Program-made: the position numbers and the translations under genes
The notes under the pieces: model-generated
Seen by the model: the letters and a program-made list of their open reading frames with translations, nothing else
Told to the model about the DNA's origin: nothing
Databases searched by the model: none
Part shown: one piece after another, positions 14,886-25,144 of the stretch
How the letters are laid out: each line of letters opens with the position of its first letter
Numbering within the stretch: the first letter of the stretch is position 1
Source: Melittangium boletus DSM 14713
Lineage (GTDB): Bacteria; Myxococcota; Myxococcia; Myxococcales; Myxococcaceae
Assembly: GCF_002305855.1 (NCBI RefSeq)
Contig: NZ_CP022163.1
Span: 2,852,292-2,916,291, forward strand
Length of the DNA stretch: 64,000 bases
Direction of reading: 5' to 3'

Positions 14886-17600
14886 CTACCCCTTGCCCAC
14901 CACCTTCTTGAGGAAGCCCCAGAAGCGGCCCGAGCGCTCCTTGAGGTCCTGGCCGCGCCGCTCCTCGGCCGCCTGCGCCGCGTCCCGGGCCACGCCCAGG
15001 CGCTGGCGCAGCTCCTCGGGGGAGTAGCGCGTCGCGAGCGTCGCCTTCATCTCCTTGCGCGTCGAGTACTCCAGCGCGTTGACGTGCAGCACGCATTCGG
15101 AGTCCAGCCGCAGGGTGATGGCCACGCGCACCGAGCCCTTGGGGCCCTTGGGCAGGCCCTCGAGCCGCACCGTGCCCAGGTACTCGTTGGCGGAGATGTG
15201 GGTGTCCTCGCCCTGGAAGAGGGACAGCTCCATCACCTCTTCGTTGTCGCGGGTGGTGGAGATGGCGAAGGAGCGCTGCGCGGGCAGGGGCGTGTTGCGC
15301 TCGATGACGCGCGTGAAGCCGCCTCCGGGCATCGCCACGCCAATGGTCATGGGCAGCACGTCGATGAGCACCACGCTGCTGACCCTGTCCACCGCGCCCG
15401 AGTAGAGCGCCGCGCCCAGGGCCACCGCCTCGTCCGTGTTCACGCCCGCGTGCGGCGCCCGGCCGAACATCTCCTTGAGCTTCTCGCGCACCAGCGGCAT
15501 GCGGCTCTGGCCGCCCACGAGCAGGATGTCGTCCACGTCGCTCACGCGCATCTTCGCGTCCAGGAGCACGTCGCCCACCACGTCCAGCGTGCGCAGCACC
15601 ATGGGCATGCACGCCGCCTCCATCTCCGCGCGCGTGAGCGTGACGTGCATATCCCGAGGCCGCCCCGCCTCGTCCATCATCAGCATGGGGATGTGGACCT
15701 CGTAGGTGTTGGACTCGCTGAGCGCCACCTTGGCCCGCTCGGCCGCGTCCGTCACCCTGGACAGCGCCACGCGGTCTCCCTGGAAGGGCACCTTCTCCTG
15801 CTTGAGGAAGCGCTCGAGCAGCAGGTCCACCAGCTTGTTGTCGAAGTCCATGCCGCCCAGGAAGATGTCGCCGCCCGTGGCCAGCACCTCGAACACGTTC
15901 TTGTCGATGCGCAGCACGGTGGCGTCGAAGGTGCCGCCGCCCAGGTCATAGACGAGCACCCGCTTGGCCATCTCCCGGTTGAGCCCGTACGCGAGCGCCG
16001 CCGACGTGGGCTCGTTGAGGATGCGCTCCACCTTGAGTCCCGCCATCCACCCCGCGCGGCGCACCGCCTCGCGCTGCGGCTCCGAGTAGTACGCCGGCAC
16101 CGTCACCACCGCGCGCTCCACCTTCTGCCCCAGGTGCTGCTCCGCCAGCTCCTTGCACTCGCGCAGGATGAGGCCCTGCACCTCTTCCAGGGACAGGACG
16201 TGCTCGCCCATGCGCACCGCGGCCCGGCCGCGCGCGTCCGGCATGATTTCGTAGTGGAAGCGCTCGCGCACCTGATTCACCACGGCGCTGTCGAAGGGCC
16301 GGCCCACCAGCCGCTTGGCGCCGTAGATGGTCTGCTCGGGGCGCAGCAGCACCTGGCTCTTGGCGCGGTGGCTCACCAGCAGCTTGGCCTGCGAGGACAG
16401 CGACACCACGGAGGGGATGGTGTTGTAGCCCTCGCGCGAGCGCAGCACGGTGGGCTTGTTGTTCACCAGCACCGCCACGCACGAGTTGGTGGTGCCCAGG
16501 TCGACGCCGATCACCGGCCCCTTGCCCTCGATCTCCCCGGTGGGCGGCGTGAGGAAGACGGTGCGCACCTGGCCCGGGGACGTCTTGGGCTCGGGCGGCA
16601 GGGCGGAGGGTTTGGCCGCCGAGGGGGCGATCACCGGCGTGGACACGGAGGGCCGGGACGGAGGCGCGGGACGCGGGATGGGCGCTGGAGTGAGCGCGGG
16701 CGCGGGCTTCCTCGCCACGGGCCGCTGGGAGTGACCCGCCACGGGCCGGGCGAACTCCAGGGGCTCGTCGTCCTCGGAGGAGTCCAGCTCCAGCTCCACC
16801 GCGCTTCCCCGCTGCATGGCGGCGGGGGCGGGCGGCGCCACCGGAGCGGGCGTGGGCGCGGGCCGCGCGGCCACCGGTGCTGGGGACTGGGGTCCGGGTG
16901 TGGCCGCCGCCGAGAGGTCCGTCAGGTTGAAGTCCGTGGGGGCCTTGGGCGAGTACTCGTCATCGGGGCCCAGGTCGAAGGGATCGGGCTCCGGGGAGGG
17001 CGCGGGCGTGTAGGCGAGCAGGTCATCGAGCGAGATGTCGACGGCGCTGCTGGGGCGAGGCGGCGGAGGGGGCGGCACGGGCGCGGGCGGACGGGCCGGC
17101 GCGGGCTTCAGCGCCGGAGTCACCGCGGGCGCCACGGAGGGAATGGCGTGCACGGAGGACGCCCGGGTCGGAACGGGGGCCATGGGCGGAACGACGGGCG
17201 CCACCGAGGGGAGCTTCGCGGCGGACGAGGGCGCGCGGGGCGCGGTGGGAGCGGCGGCGATCAGGTCGCTCTTGTGCCGGAGCATCCGGTCGACCAGGGC
17301 CTGCGAGGCCTCGTCCAGCTCCGTGAACTGGATGCCCATGCCCGCCGGACCCGTCACGTCCTCCGCGGGCCGCGTCCAGCGCACCACCGCCGAGCCCTTG
17401 AGCATCCGTTGTCCGTCGGCGATGCGCACCTCGAAGCGCACCGGCGTGCCCACGGGTTGAGGCTCGCGCGAGCGGATGAACATGCCACCCGGGCTGATGT
17501 TGACCGCGTACTCCTGGATGAAGCTGACGACGCTCGTGTGCTTGAGCTTCACCAACAGGCCCACGGCCTTGCGTTCAGCGTTGCGTCGACCCTGATCCAT
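14886..17600 (-). CDS. PilZ domain fused to an Hsp70/DnaK-type chaperone
   Basis: 904 aa. Residues 1-115 are a PilZ-like domain (RRNAERKAVGLLVKLKH; NISPGGMFIRSREP; GMGIQFTELD) of the kind abundant in myxobacteria. A 220-residue Pro/Ala-rich linker follows. From about residue 360 an Hsp70 ATPase begins (VIGVDLGTTNSCVAV; VYDLGGGTFDATVL; LLVGGQSRMPLV), with a substrate-binding beta domain but a shortened C-terminal lid ending at GFLKKVVGKG. PilZ in this form usually binds c-di-GMP or a partner protein, but the classical RxxxR plus D/NxSxxG set is only partly present. It is cytosolic, with no DnaJ or GrpE gene nearby. It is a specialised chaperone rather than housekeeping DnaK. Confidence 0.88.
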   Translation of the reverse strand: MDQGRRNAERKAVGLLVKLKHTSVVSFIQEYAVNISPGGMFIRSREPQPVGTPVRFEVRIADGQRMLKGSAVVRWTRPAEDVTGPAGMGIQFTELDEASQALVDRMLRHKSDLIAAAPTAPRAPSSAAKLPSVAPVVPPMAPVPTRASSVHAIPSVAPAVTPALKPAPARPPAPVPPPPPPRPSSAVDISLDDLLAYTPAPSPEPDPFDLGPDDEYSPKAPTDFNLTDLSAAATPGPQSPAPVAARPAPTPAPVAPPAPAAMQRGSAVELELDSSEDDEPLEFARPVAGHSQRPVARKPAPALTPAPIPRPAPPSRPSVSTPVIAPSAAKPSALPPEPKTSPGQVRTVFLTPPTGEIEGKGPVIGVDLGTTNSCVAVLVNNKPTVLRSREGYNTIPSVVSLSSQAKLLVSHRAKSQVLLRPEQTIYGAKRLVGRPFDSAVVNQVRERFHYEIMPDARGRAAVRMGEHVLSLEEVQGLILRECKELAEQHLGQKVERAVVTVPAYYSEPQREAVRRAGWMAGLKVERILNEPTSAALAYGLNREMAKRVLVYDLGGGTFDATVLRIDKNVFEVLATGGDIFLGGMDFDNKLVDLLLERFLKQEKVPFQGDRVALSRVTDAAERAKVALSESNTYEVHIPMLMMDEAGRPRDMHVTLTRAEMEAACMPMVLRTLDVVGDVLLDAKMRVSDVDDILLVGGQSRMPLVREKLKEMFGRAPHAGVNTDEAVALGAALYSGAVDRVSSVVLIDVLPMTIGVAMPGGGFTRVIERNTPLPAQRSFAISTTRDNEEVMELSLFQGEDTHISANEYLGTVRLEGLPKGPKGSVRVAITLRLDSECVLHVNALEYSTRKEMKATLATRYSPEELRQRLGVARDAAQAAEERRGQDLKERSGRFWGFLKKVVGKG

Positions 17601-17690
17601 CCTCGGACTGTCGCGGGTAAGTCCGCCCCGCTCAAGTGATTCCGCTGGGACTGGCCGCGCCCTGCTGGGTTGGGTCCGTCCGTGGGTTGC

Positions 17691-17712
17691 CCACCAGGCA
17701 ACCTCCTGGTGG
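17691..17712. terminator. Stem-loop downstream of the propeller lipoprotein
   Basis: Perfect 8-bp arms CCACCAGG and CCTGGTGG around a 6-nt loop, 22-43 nt after the stop at 17734 on the minus strand. There is no T-run, so it would be a weak or Rho-assisted terminator or a processing hairpin. Confidence 0.4.
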
Positions 17713-17733
17713 TCCGGTGGGTCCCCAGGACTC

Positions 17734-19095
17734 TCACGGAGTGAGAAGCCGCACGAACGCTTCCTGGTCCCCCGTCTCCGCGTCGCCGTGAAGCTGGCGG
17801 CCGGTGAGCGCGAGGCCCTTGCCGGGAACGACGTCCAGGGCGGTGCCCGTCACCTGGCAGGTCTGCCCGGAGCACTCGCCGGGAGTCAGGGGTTGCTGCT
17901 CGCGCTGGGTGCCGTCGGCGGTATAGGTGCTCAGCAGCGCTCCGCAGAGCGCCACCACCTGTCCCGCTCCATCGCGAGCCACCGCGGGCGCCGACGGCGA
18001 CGCGCCACAGGCCAGCGTCCGGGCCCAGCGCTCCGCCCCACCCAGCCCCACCGCGAGGACGAAGGCCCCGGGTCCGGACAGGGGCGTGCCGCCCCAGGAG
18101 AACGAACCCGAGAACTCGCCCGCCAGCACGGCGCCCCCGTCCGCGTCCGCCCTCACGCTGGACACGTGGCCATCCACGCCCCGCGACTCCGTGCCCCACG
18201 CGAGCCGCCCGTCCTGCCCGAAGGAGAGGAGGAGCAGGCCCTGGACGCCCGGAGCGCCGAACGTCTGGCCATCCACGGTGAGCGCGCCCTGGAGGCGGCC
18301 CGCGAGCAGCACCTGGCCGGACGGGCCGAGCGCCACGGCGCGCAGCTCCGAGCCCTCGTCCACGGCATCCAGCCGCCGCGTCCAGAGTTCGTTGCCCTCG
18401 GCGTCATAGCGGGCGAGCAGCGGCGCGTGGCCGTTCGTCCAGTCCTCGCCCGCGACGAGCACTCCGCCCGCGCCATCCGCCACCGACGCGTAGACCTTCT
18501 GGCCCACGCGCCGCTGCCAGAGCGCCGTGCCCTCCGGAGAGAACTTCACCAGGAAGCCCTTGGAGGCCGCGCCCAGGCCGAAGTCGATGTCGTACAGGAA
18601 GGCATTGCCCGTCACGAAGAGCGCGCCCTCGGGCGCCGCCACCACGCGCAGCGCCTCCACCCGGTTGCGGGGGAAGTCGCGCGTCCAGAGCGTCCGGCCA
18701 TCCGGAGCGTAGCGCGCCAGGTTGAGGGACAACCGCTCCCCCTCCACGGGCTTGCGGTCCGCGTCCTGGCGCGGCGTGGACACCCACGCCACGGACACAT
18801 GTCCCGTGCCGTCCACCGCGAGCCCCGTGCCGACATCATCCTGCGGCCCCCCGAGCCGGTGGAACCAGGGCTCGGCCTGGGGCTCGGGCGGGAGCTCGGG
18901 AGCGGGGTCCGGCACCGGCGTGCCGGGTGGCGGGAGGCGGGAGCCCTCGGCGGACTGTTCGGTGGTGGGAGTGGAAACCGGCGCCGTGTCCTCGTCCACG
19001 CCCGGGTCGCCACACGCGGCCAACAAGGCGAAGAGCGCCGTGGAGACAAACCCCTTCCCCACGAAGTTGAAACGACGTCCAGATGCTCGGTGCAT
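17734..19095 (-). CDS. Secreted lipoprotein with WD/PQQ-like propeller repeats
   Basis: 453 aa from the ATG at 19095 (GGGGGAG 8 nt upstream). The lipobox LAAC gives Cys28. A Pro-rich linker (45-75) precedes about seven repeats of the type ARYDAEGNELWTRRLDA / FSPEGTALWQRRVG, alternating with VLVAGE or VFVTGN strands. This is a beta-propeller pattern common in large myxobacterial surface lipoproteins. It is probably an outer-surface scaffold of unknown ligand, with no catalytic motif seen. Transcribed away from the MoxR operon. Confidence 0.75.
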   Translation of the reverse strand: MHRASGRRFNFVGKGFVSTALFALLAACGDPGVDEDTAPVSTPTTEQSAEGSRLPPPGTPVPDPAPELPPEPQAEPWFHRLGGPQDDVGTGLAVDGTGHVSVAWVSTPRQDADRKPVEGERLSLNLARYAPDGRTLWTRDFPRNRVEALRVVAAPEGALFVTGNAFLYDIDFGLGAASKGFLVKFSPEGTALWQRRVGQKVYASVADGAGGVLVAGEDWTNGHAPLLARYDAEGNELWTRRLDAVDEGSELRAVALGPSGQVLLAGRLQGALTVDGQTFGAPGVQGLLLLSFGQDGRLAWGTESRGVDGHVSSVRADADGGAVLAGEFSGSFSWGGTPLSGPGAFVLAVGLGGAERWARTLACGASPSAPAVARDGAGQVVALCGALLSTYTADGTQREQQPLTPGECSGQTCQVTGTALDVVPGKGLALTGRQLHGDAETGDQEAFVRLLTP

Positions 19096-19339
19096 GTGCT
19101 GACTCCCCCGCTCCTCCCGGCCACAACGGCCCCCGGAGAAGCGAACCGGTGGAAGGTAATGGGGAGATTCCGCGCGGCATCCCCACCTGGAAGCGGCGCG
19201 CCCAACTCCCCCGGAGGGCAAGGGGGCACACCCCAGGAATACACGAGGGCCCGAACCGTTGGCGGCCTACGTTCGAGTCACGGCTCCCTCGCGAAACGCT
19301 TGGTCCCCGTGCCTTCCCGCGATTAAGAGAACGGTCCTC

Positions 19340-20371
19340 ATGGAAAGCGCCGCCCCCACCACCCCCTCCGCCGCCCCGGCCCCCACGAACGAGGATCTCC
19401 AGGCCGTCGAGGAGCTCGCCCAGGCCAAGGCCCAGATTCAAGCGCAGATCGAGAAGCGCGTCGTGGGACAGCGCGACGTGGTGGACCACCTGCTCATCGC
19501 GCTCTTCGCCCGGGGCCACTGCCTCTTCGTGGGCGTGCCCGGCCTGGCCAAGACGCTGCTCATCTCCACGCTGGCGGACGTGCTCAACCTGTCCTTCAAC
19601 CGCATCCAGTTCACCCCGGACCTGATGCCCTCGGACATCACCGGCACGGACATCCTGGAGGAGGACAAGGCCACGGGGCACCGCGCGTTCCGCTTCCTGC
19701 AGGGGCCGCTCTTCGCCAACATCATCCTCGCGGACGAGGTCAACCGCACGCCGCCCAAGACGCAGGCCGCCCTGCTCCAGGCCATGCAGGAGTACCGCAT
19801 CACCGCCGGCGGCCGCACCTACCCGCTGGACCTGCCCTTCCTCGTCTTCGCCACGCAGAACCCCATCGAGCAGGAGGGCACCTACCCCTTGCCCGAGGCC
19901 CAGCTCGACCGCTTCATGTTCCTGGTGGACGTGGGCTACCCCACCGCCGAGGAAGAGGTGCAGATCGTCAAGGCGACCACGGGCGGCACGCCTCCGCCGC
20001 TGGAGAAGATCCTCTCGCCCGAGCGCATCCTCGCGCTGCAGGGGTTGGTGCGGCGGGTGCCGGTGCCGGACCACGTGGTGCGCTACGCGGTGGAACTGGT
20101 GCGCCACACGCGCCCCAAGGAGCCGGGCACACCGGACTTCATCCAGAAGAACGTGTCCTGGGGCGCGGGCCCTCGCGCCAGCCAGTACCTGGTGCTCGCG
20201 GCCAAGGCGCGCGCCATCCTCCAGGGGCGCTTCGTGGCGTCGGTGGAGGACGTGAAGGCGGTGGCCCGGCCAGTGCTGCGCCACCGCGTGCTGCCCAACT
20301 TCACCGCCGAGAGCGAGGGCATGACGTCCGTGAAGCTGGTGGATCAGCTCGTCGCACTGGTGAAGGGATAG
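19340..20371 (+). CDS. MoxR-family AAA+ ATPase
   Basis: 343 aa. Walker A GVPGLAKT and Walker B IILADEVNRTPPK are intact, with the sensor FATQNPIEQEGTYPLPEAQLDRF typical of MoxR. It begins the MoxR-DUF58-BatA operon, where such ATPases act as chaperones for VWA-domain metal-binding proteins. The start ATG at 19340 has a weak purine-rich AAGAGA upstream. Ten nt separate it from the DUF58 gene. Ordinary copy of a widespread module. Confidence 0.93.
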   Translation: MESAAPTTPSAAPAPTNEDLQAVEELAQAKAQIQAQIEKRVVGQRDVVDHLLIALFARGHCLFVGVPGLAKTLLISTLADVLNLSFNRIQFTPDLMPSDITGTDILEEDKATGHRAFRFLQGPLFANIILADEVNRTPPKTQAALLQAMQEYRITAGGRTYPLDLPFLVFATQNPIEQEGTYPLPEAQLDRFMFLVDVGYPTAEEEVQIVKATTGGTPPPLEKILSPERILALQGLVRRVPVPDHVVRYAVELVRHTRPKEPGTPDFIQKNVSWGAGPRASQYLVLAAKARAILQGRFVASVEDVKAVARPVLRHRVLPNFTAESEGMTSVKLVDQLVALVKG

Positions 20372-20380
20372 CGCCCCGGC

Positions 20381-21255
<875 letters not shown>

Positions 21256-21259
<4 letters not shown>

Positions 21260-23361
21260 CGTTCGCGCATCCATGGATGCTACTCGGGGCGCTGGCGGCG
21301 CTCATCCCGGTGCTGGTGCACCTGTTCGACCGGCGGCGGCCCCGGCCCCACCCCTTCGGCCCCATGGCCTTCGTGCTGCGCAGCCAGAAGCGCACCGCGA
21401 GCCGGCTCAAGCTCAAGCGGCTGCTGCTCTACGCGCTGCGCACGCTCATCCTGCTCGCGCTGCCCATCGCGCTCGCCATGCCGGAGTTCCGGCGGGACGA
21501 GAACGCGGCGGCGGTGGTGAAGGGTCCGGCGGCCACGGCCATCGTGCTGGATGCGTCCCTGTCCATGCGCTGGTCGGACGGCAAGTCGCTCTTCGAGCGC
21601 GCCCGGGAAGAGGCCCGTGACGCGCTCGCGGACCTGCGCCCCGAGGAGCCCGCGACGGTGCTCGTGTGCACGGACGCACCCGACGCTCCCGTGGCGCCCG
21701 CCTTCGACCGCGCGCGGCTGCGCCAGCTCATCGACGAGGCGGCCCCCACGTACGCGGCGGCGGACCTGTCGCGCTGCCTGGACCTGGCGGCGCGCGCGCT
21801 GGAGGACAGCCCCATCGCGGGCAAGCGCCTGGTGGTGGTGTCGGACCTGACGGCGGGCTCGCTGCGGCTGGAGTCCCCGGCGCCCACGGTGAAGAGCCCC
21901 ACGGGCGAGCCGGTGCGGCCCGAGGTGGTGCTGCGCGACGCGGCCGAGGGCCTGGACGCCCTGCCCAACCACGCGCTGGTGGATTTGAAGGTGGAGCCCG
22001 CGCTGCAAGCGGGTCCGCGCGCCTTCCAGTTCACCTTCACGGTGAAGAACTTCTCCGAGACCCCCCTCAAGGACCTGGAGGCGGCGGTGCGCGTGGGAGA
22101 CACCACGCTCGGCAAGGGCTTCGTGGACGTGCCCGCCAACGGCACGGCGCAGAAGACGCTGACGGTGCGCTTCACCCAGGGCGGCACCATCGTCGGCGAG
22201 GGCACGCTGACGCCGGACGGGCTGGCCGAGGATGACCGGCGCGCCTTCGTGCTGGCGGTGCCTCGGCCGCTGAAGGCGCTGGTGGTGAACGGAAGCCCCA
22301 ACGCCACGCGCTACCGGGACGAGGCCTTCTTCGTGGAGGCGGCGCTGTCGGCCCCGGGCTCGCCCGTGCAGGCGGCGGTGCGGGACACCTCGGCCGCGTG
22401 GCGCGAGGACCTGTCGCAGTACGACCTGGTGTTCCTGCTCAACGTGTCCGCGCCCGAGGAGACGGAGGCGGCGGCGCTCACGAGCTTCGTGCGGAACGGC
22501 GGCGGCCTGTTCATCAGCATGGGCGACCACGTGGACCCCGATGCGTACAACGCCCGGCTCGGCGCGCTGCTGCCGCGCCGCATGCGCCTGGTGCGCACGA
22601 GCGTGGAGCGCGATGACCCGGCCGCGGACGATCAGGCGGCGAAGCTCGCGCAGGTGACCACGGAGCATCCGCTCTTCGCGCCCTTCACGGGCCGCGCGGA
22701 GGAGGGCCTCACGGGCGCGCACTTCTATCGTTATATGCTCCTGGAGGCGGAGGGCGGCTCGGACGCCCAGGAAGGCACCAACCAGGTGCTGGCCGCCTAC
22801 CAGGATGGCGCTCCGTCCGTGGCGGTGGCGCGGCGCGGCCGGGGCCGGGTGGCGCTCTTCACCAGCACGGTGGACCGCGACTGGACGGACTTCCCCATCC
22901 GCACGAGCTTCCTGCCGCTCATGCAGCGCTTCGCGGCGTACCTGACGGGCTCGCTGGAGGAGCGCGAGGAACAGCGGGTGCGCGTGGGCGAGACGCTGTC
23001 CCTGCGTCCCGAGGGCAACCAGACGATCTCGGCGGTGAAGTCACCGGAGGGCCAGGACGTGCCCGTGAAGCCCCAGCCGGATGGCGCGGTGGTGGTGGGG
23101 CCCGTGCATGAACCGGGAACGTTCTCGGTGCTGGGCGCGGACAGCAAGCCCGTGCCGTCGCTCGCCTTCGCCTCCACGCTCGACCCCTCCGAGAGCGACC
23201 TGTCACGCCTGCCCCAGGACACGCTCTCCGCGCACTTCGGCGAGGAGACGGTAAAGGCATCCACCTCCGACGCGGAGCGCCCGCCCGTCCCCCTGTGGAC
23301 GTGGCTCATCGCCGCCGCTGCGCTCGCCTTCTTCCTCGAGGGAACGCTGCTGCGCAAGTAG
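21256..23361 (+). CDS. BatA-type membrane protein with VWA domain
   Basis: 701 aa from GTG at 21256. N-terminal FAHPWMLLGALAALIPVLVH and a basic loop, then LLYALRTLILLALPIALAM, give two membrane helices typical of the aerotolerance regulator BatA family. A VWA MIDAS (IVLDASLSMRWSD) follows, then CARDB-like Ig strands (about 240-330), a glutamine-amidotransferase-like segment (ALVVNGSPNATRYRDEAFF onward), and a C-terminal helix WLIAAAALAFFLEGTLL. The first domain faces the periplasm. It completes the MoxR operon and converges on the receiver gene with a 1-nt gap. Confidence 0.88.
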
Positions 23362-23362
23362 C

Positions 23363-23755
23363 TCAACAGGCCAGCCTCGACGCCTCCTCGGAAATGGGAA
23401 GAGCGTTCGAGGCGCCATCGAGCACCTCGGCCACCGTGTCCTCGAACTCCTCCAGGGGGCACCCCTTGGACAGAACGTGGATGCCCGGAAGGTGGGGCGC
23501 CCGCCGGGAGCTGTGCAGGATGATGGGGACGGTCCGAAGCGCTGGATCCTTGAGGACTCGCAGACAGAGTTCGACCCCATCCAGGCGGGGCATCATCCAG
23601 TCCGTCACGATCAGGTCGGGCCGCTCGCGGTGGGCGATCTCCAGCGCCTGCCATCCATCGTGTGCCTGGATGACGTGGTAACCCATGACTTCCAGGATGT
23701 CGGTATAGAGTTCCAGAAGGTCTGATTCATCGTCGACGACGAGCACCGTGCACAT
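23363..23755 (-). CDS. Stand-alone CheY-like response regulator receiver
   Basis: 130 aa. Acidic pair Asp8-Asp9 (VVDDE), phosphoacceptor Asp52 (VTDWMMPRLDG), Ser82 (LHSS) and Lys97 (LSKG) give a complete receiver without output domain. Such single-domain regulators are numerous in myxobacteria and usually relay phosphate or bind partners. No kinase gene is nearby, so its system is unknown. Confidence 0.9.
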   Translation of the reverse strand: MCTVLVVDDESDLLELYTDILEVMGYHVIQAHDGWQALEIAHRERPDLIVTDWMMPRLDGVELCLRVLKDPALRTVPIILHSSRRAPHLPGIHVLSKGCPLEEFEDTVAEVLDGASNALPISEEASRLAC

Positions 23756-23836
23756 GGCCGCCCCTCACTTTCCTGGGCGCCTCGACTCTCTCGCGCCCTC
23801 ATAAAGATCAGAGCCCCCTCACCTCGGGTGTGATTC

Positions 23837-23899
23837 GCGGGGGGAGCCGAGGACATCGAGGAGTCCCTGGGCGCGCTCCAGCAAGCGGCGACCTGCTCG
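23837..23899 (+). pseudogene. Fragment of a chitosanase-type lipoprotein gene (near-copy of 38600-38662)
   Basis: 63 nt matching the signal-peptide border region of the chitosanase gene with about five mismatches; in the equivalent frame it reads GGAEDIEESLGALQQAATC. Neither a signal peptide before it nor an enzyme after it is present, so it is a gene scrap. It lies in the gap beside the nuclease gene, at the edge of the type VI region. Confidence 0.8.
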
Positions 23900-23935
23900 A
23901 AGGCCCCCCTCCGCGCGAGTGGGGCCGCGCGTGGC

Positions 23936-24922
23936 TCAGGTATTGCCACGGCCCTTGGACATGTTCTCCCTGGCGCTGATCACCCGCGCATTGCTGAACG
24001 CATTGGGACCGTTGTTGGCCTTGGCGACCATATGGTCGACGTGCGGCCCCGTGTGCGTTCCGTTGTCGGACAACCTCTCCCCGGATTCGTCCGAGCGAAG
24101 CCATCCCTCATTCCAGAGCCTGTTGACCCCACGGATCATCGCGAGTTGTCCCGCCGCGAAGTTGTTCTGCTTGCTGATCGCGAAATTGCTGGTGTTGGGA
24201 GCCAATGCGTTTTGCAGCTCATCGTATTCGTCCTCTTTCGCCAGCAAGAGGTAATCGAGGACGGCATATTTGCGTGGTTCCTGCTCCCCAGGCAGGCACC
24301 CCTTGAATCTCGTGCCCCCCTCTTGTTCTTCCAGCTTCCAGTCCTTGTCCTCGAGCTGATTCTTGGCCTCCTGGAGAATGGCCAACAAGCGTGCCTCGGT
24401 CCGCGCGGGCAAACGCCTCTGGACGATGTTCTCCAGCTCCACCATCGGCATGGGGAAGGGACTGCCGGGCCACTCCTCCCACTGATCCCGCTTGAAAACC
24501 ACGACCTTGATTGACTCTGGGCAGTACGCGGTGTCATCCGCATAGGTGAGCGTCACGCACATGCGCTTGATGGAGGTGTCGCGGTGGATGGCCGCCTCCA
24601 TGGTGGCCCAATCTCCCTGATTCAAGCTCCGGGTCATGGGAACCAGGTTGTAGGCGCTGTCTGGACCCCCGATCGAGAGTCCCAGAAGGTGACCCTTCTC
24701 CGTGTCCAGGGGCATGGCCAGCGCCTGCTCGCCCAGCGGGTTGACCTTACACAGACACAGGGGGTTGAGCGCACTTCGGAACACCGGTCCCTGCCGCCGA
24801 ATGATCGCGCCTTCCGCTTTATAGACGCGCATGTGGGGATCCGGGAGGTCCAGGGGAGTGAACTCCTCCCAATCGAAAGTGACCTGTCCCACGGAGTACC
24901 GACCGCGATTGCCAATGGGCAT
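23936..24922 (-). CDS. Putative nuclease with two His-Me-finger motifs (possible toxin)
   Basis: 328 aa from an ATG at 24922 with AGGAG 7 nt upstream. A central segment KGHLLGLSIGGPD with YNLVPMTRSLNQGDW is the ββα-Me pattern of DNA/RNA non-specific endonucleases (His plus later Asn). The C-terminus VDHMVAKANNGPNAFSN then ARENMSKGRG looks like an HNH endonuclease. No signal peptide, PAAR or MIX marker is visible. GC is visibly lower than the adjacent genes. It faces away from the type VI operon across a 222-nt gap, a typical place for an effector, but no immunity gene is evident next to it. An intracellular defence nuclease is an alternative. Confidence 0.65.
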   Translation of the reverse strand: MPIGNRGRYSVGQVTFDWEEFTPLDLPDPHMRVYKAEGAIIRRQGPVFRSALNPLCLCKVNPLGEQALAMPLDTEKGHLLGLSIGGPDSAYNLVPMTRSLNQGDWATMEAAIHRDTSIKRMCVTLTYADDTAYCPESIKVVVFKRDQWEEWPGSPFPMPMVELENIVQRRLPARTEARLLAILQEAKNQLEDKDWKLEEQEGGTRFKGCLPGEQEPRKYAVLDYLLLAKEDEYDELQNALAPNTSNFAISKQNNFAAGQLAMIRGVNRLWNEGWLRSDESGERLSDNGTHTGPHVDHMVAKANNGPNAFSNARVISARENMSKGRGNT

Positions 24923-25144
24923 GGAGCGCTCCTGGTCAAGCGAGGGGATTCGAGGGTGTCTGTTCGTCGTCGGCCGCCCGAACGGTCACATGCGGATCAC
25001 CTCGCCTTGTTGAATGCCTGGCCTGAATGGCCTTCGAGTGGCCAGAGTCGTCTCGCCCCCGGTGTGACGGGAACACAGGCATACAACACAAACGCCAGGG
25101 CCCAGGGGGCGCTCACATCCGGCTGGCGGGCGCGCCTAGACATC
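24923..25144. promoter_or_regulatory. Divergent upstream region of the nuclease gene and type VI operon
   Basis: 222 nt without a gene, expected to hold the promoter of the type VI operon. I see no convincing sigma-70 or -24/-12 element by eye. A perfect 10-bp palindrome (ggagcgctcc, 24923-24932) abuts the nuclease start and may be part of its control. Confidence 0.4.

Noticed and set aside
15084..17639. Open frame of 851 codons on the plus strand
   Set aside because: Antisense shadow of the PilZ-Hsp70 gene, with no recognisable motif.
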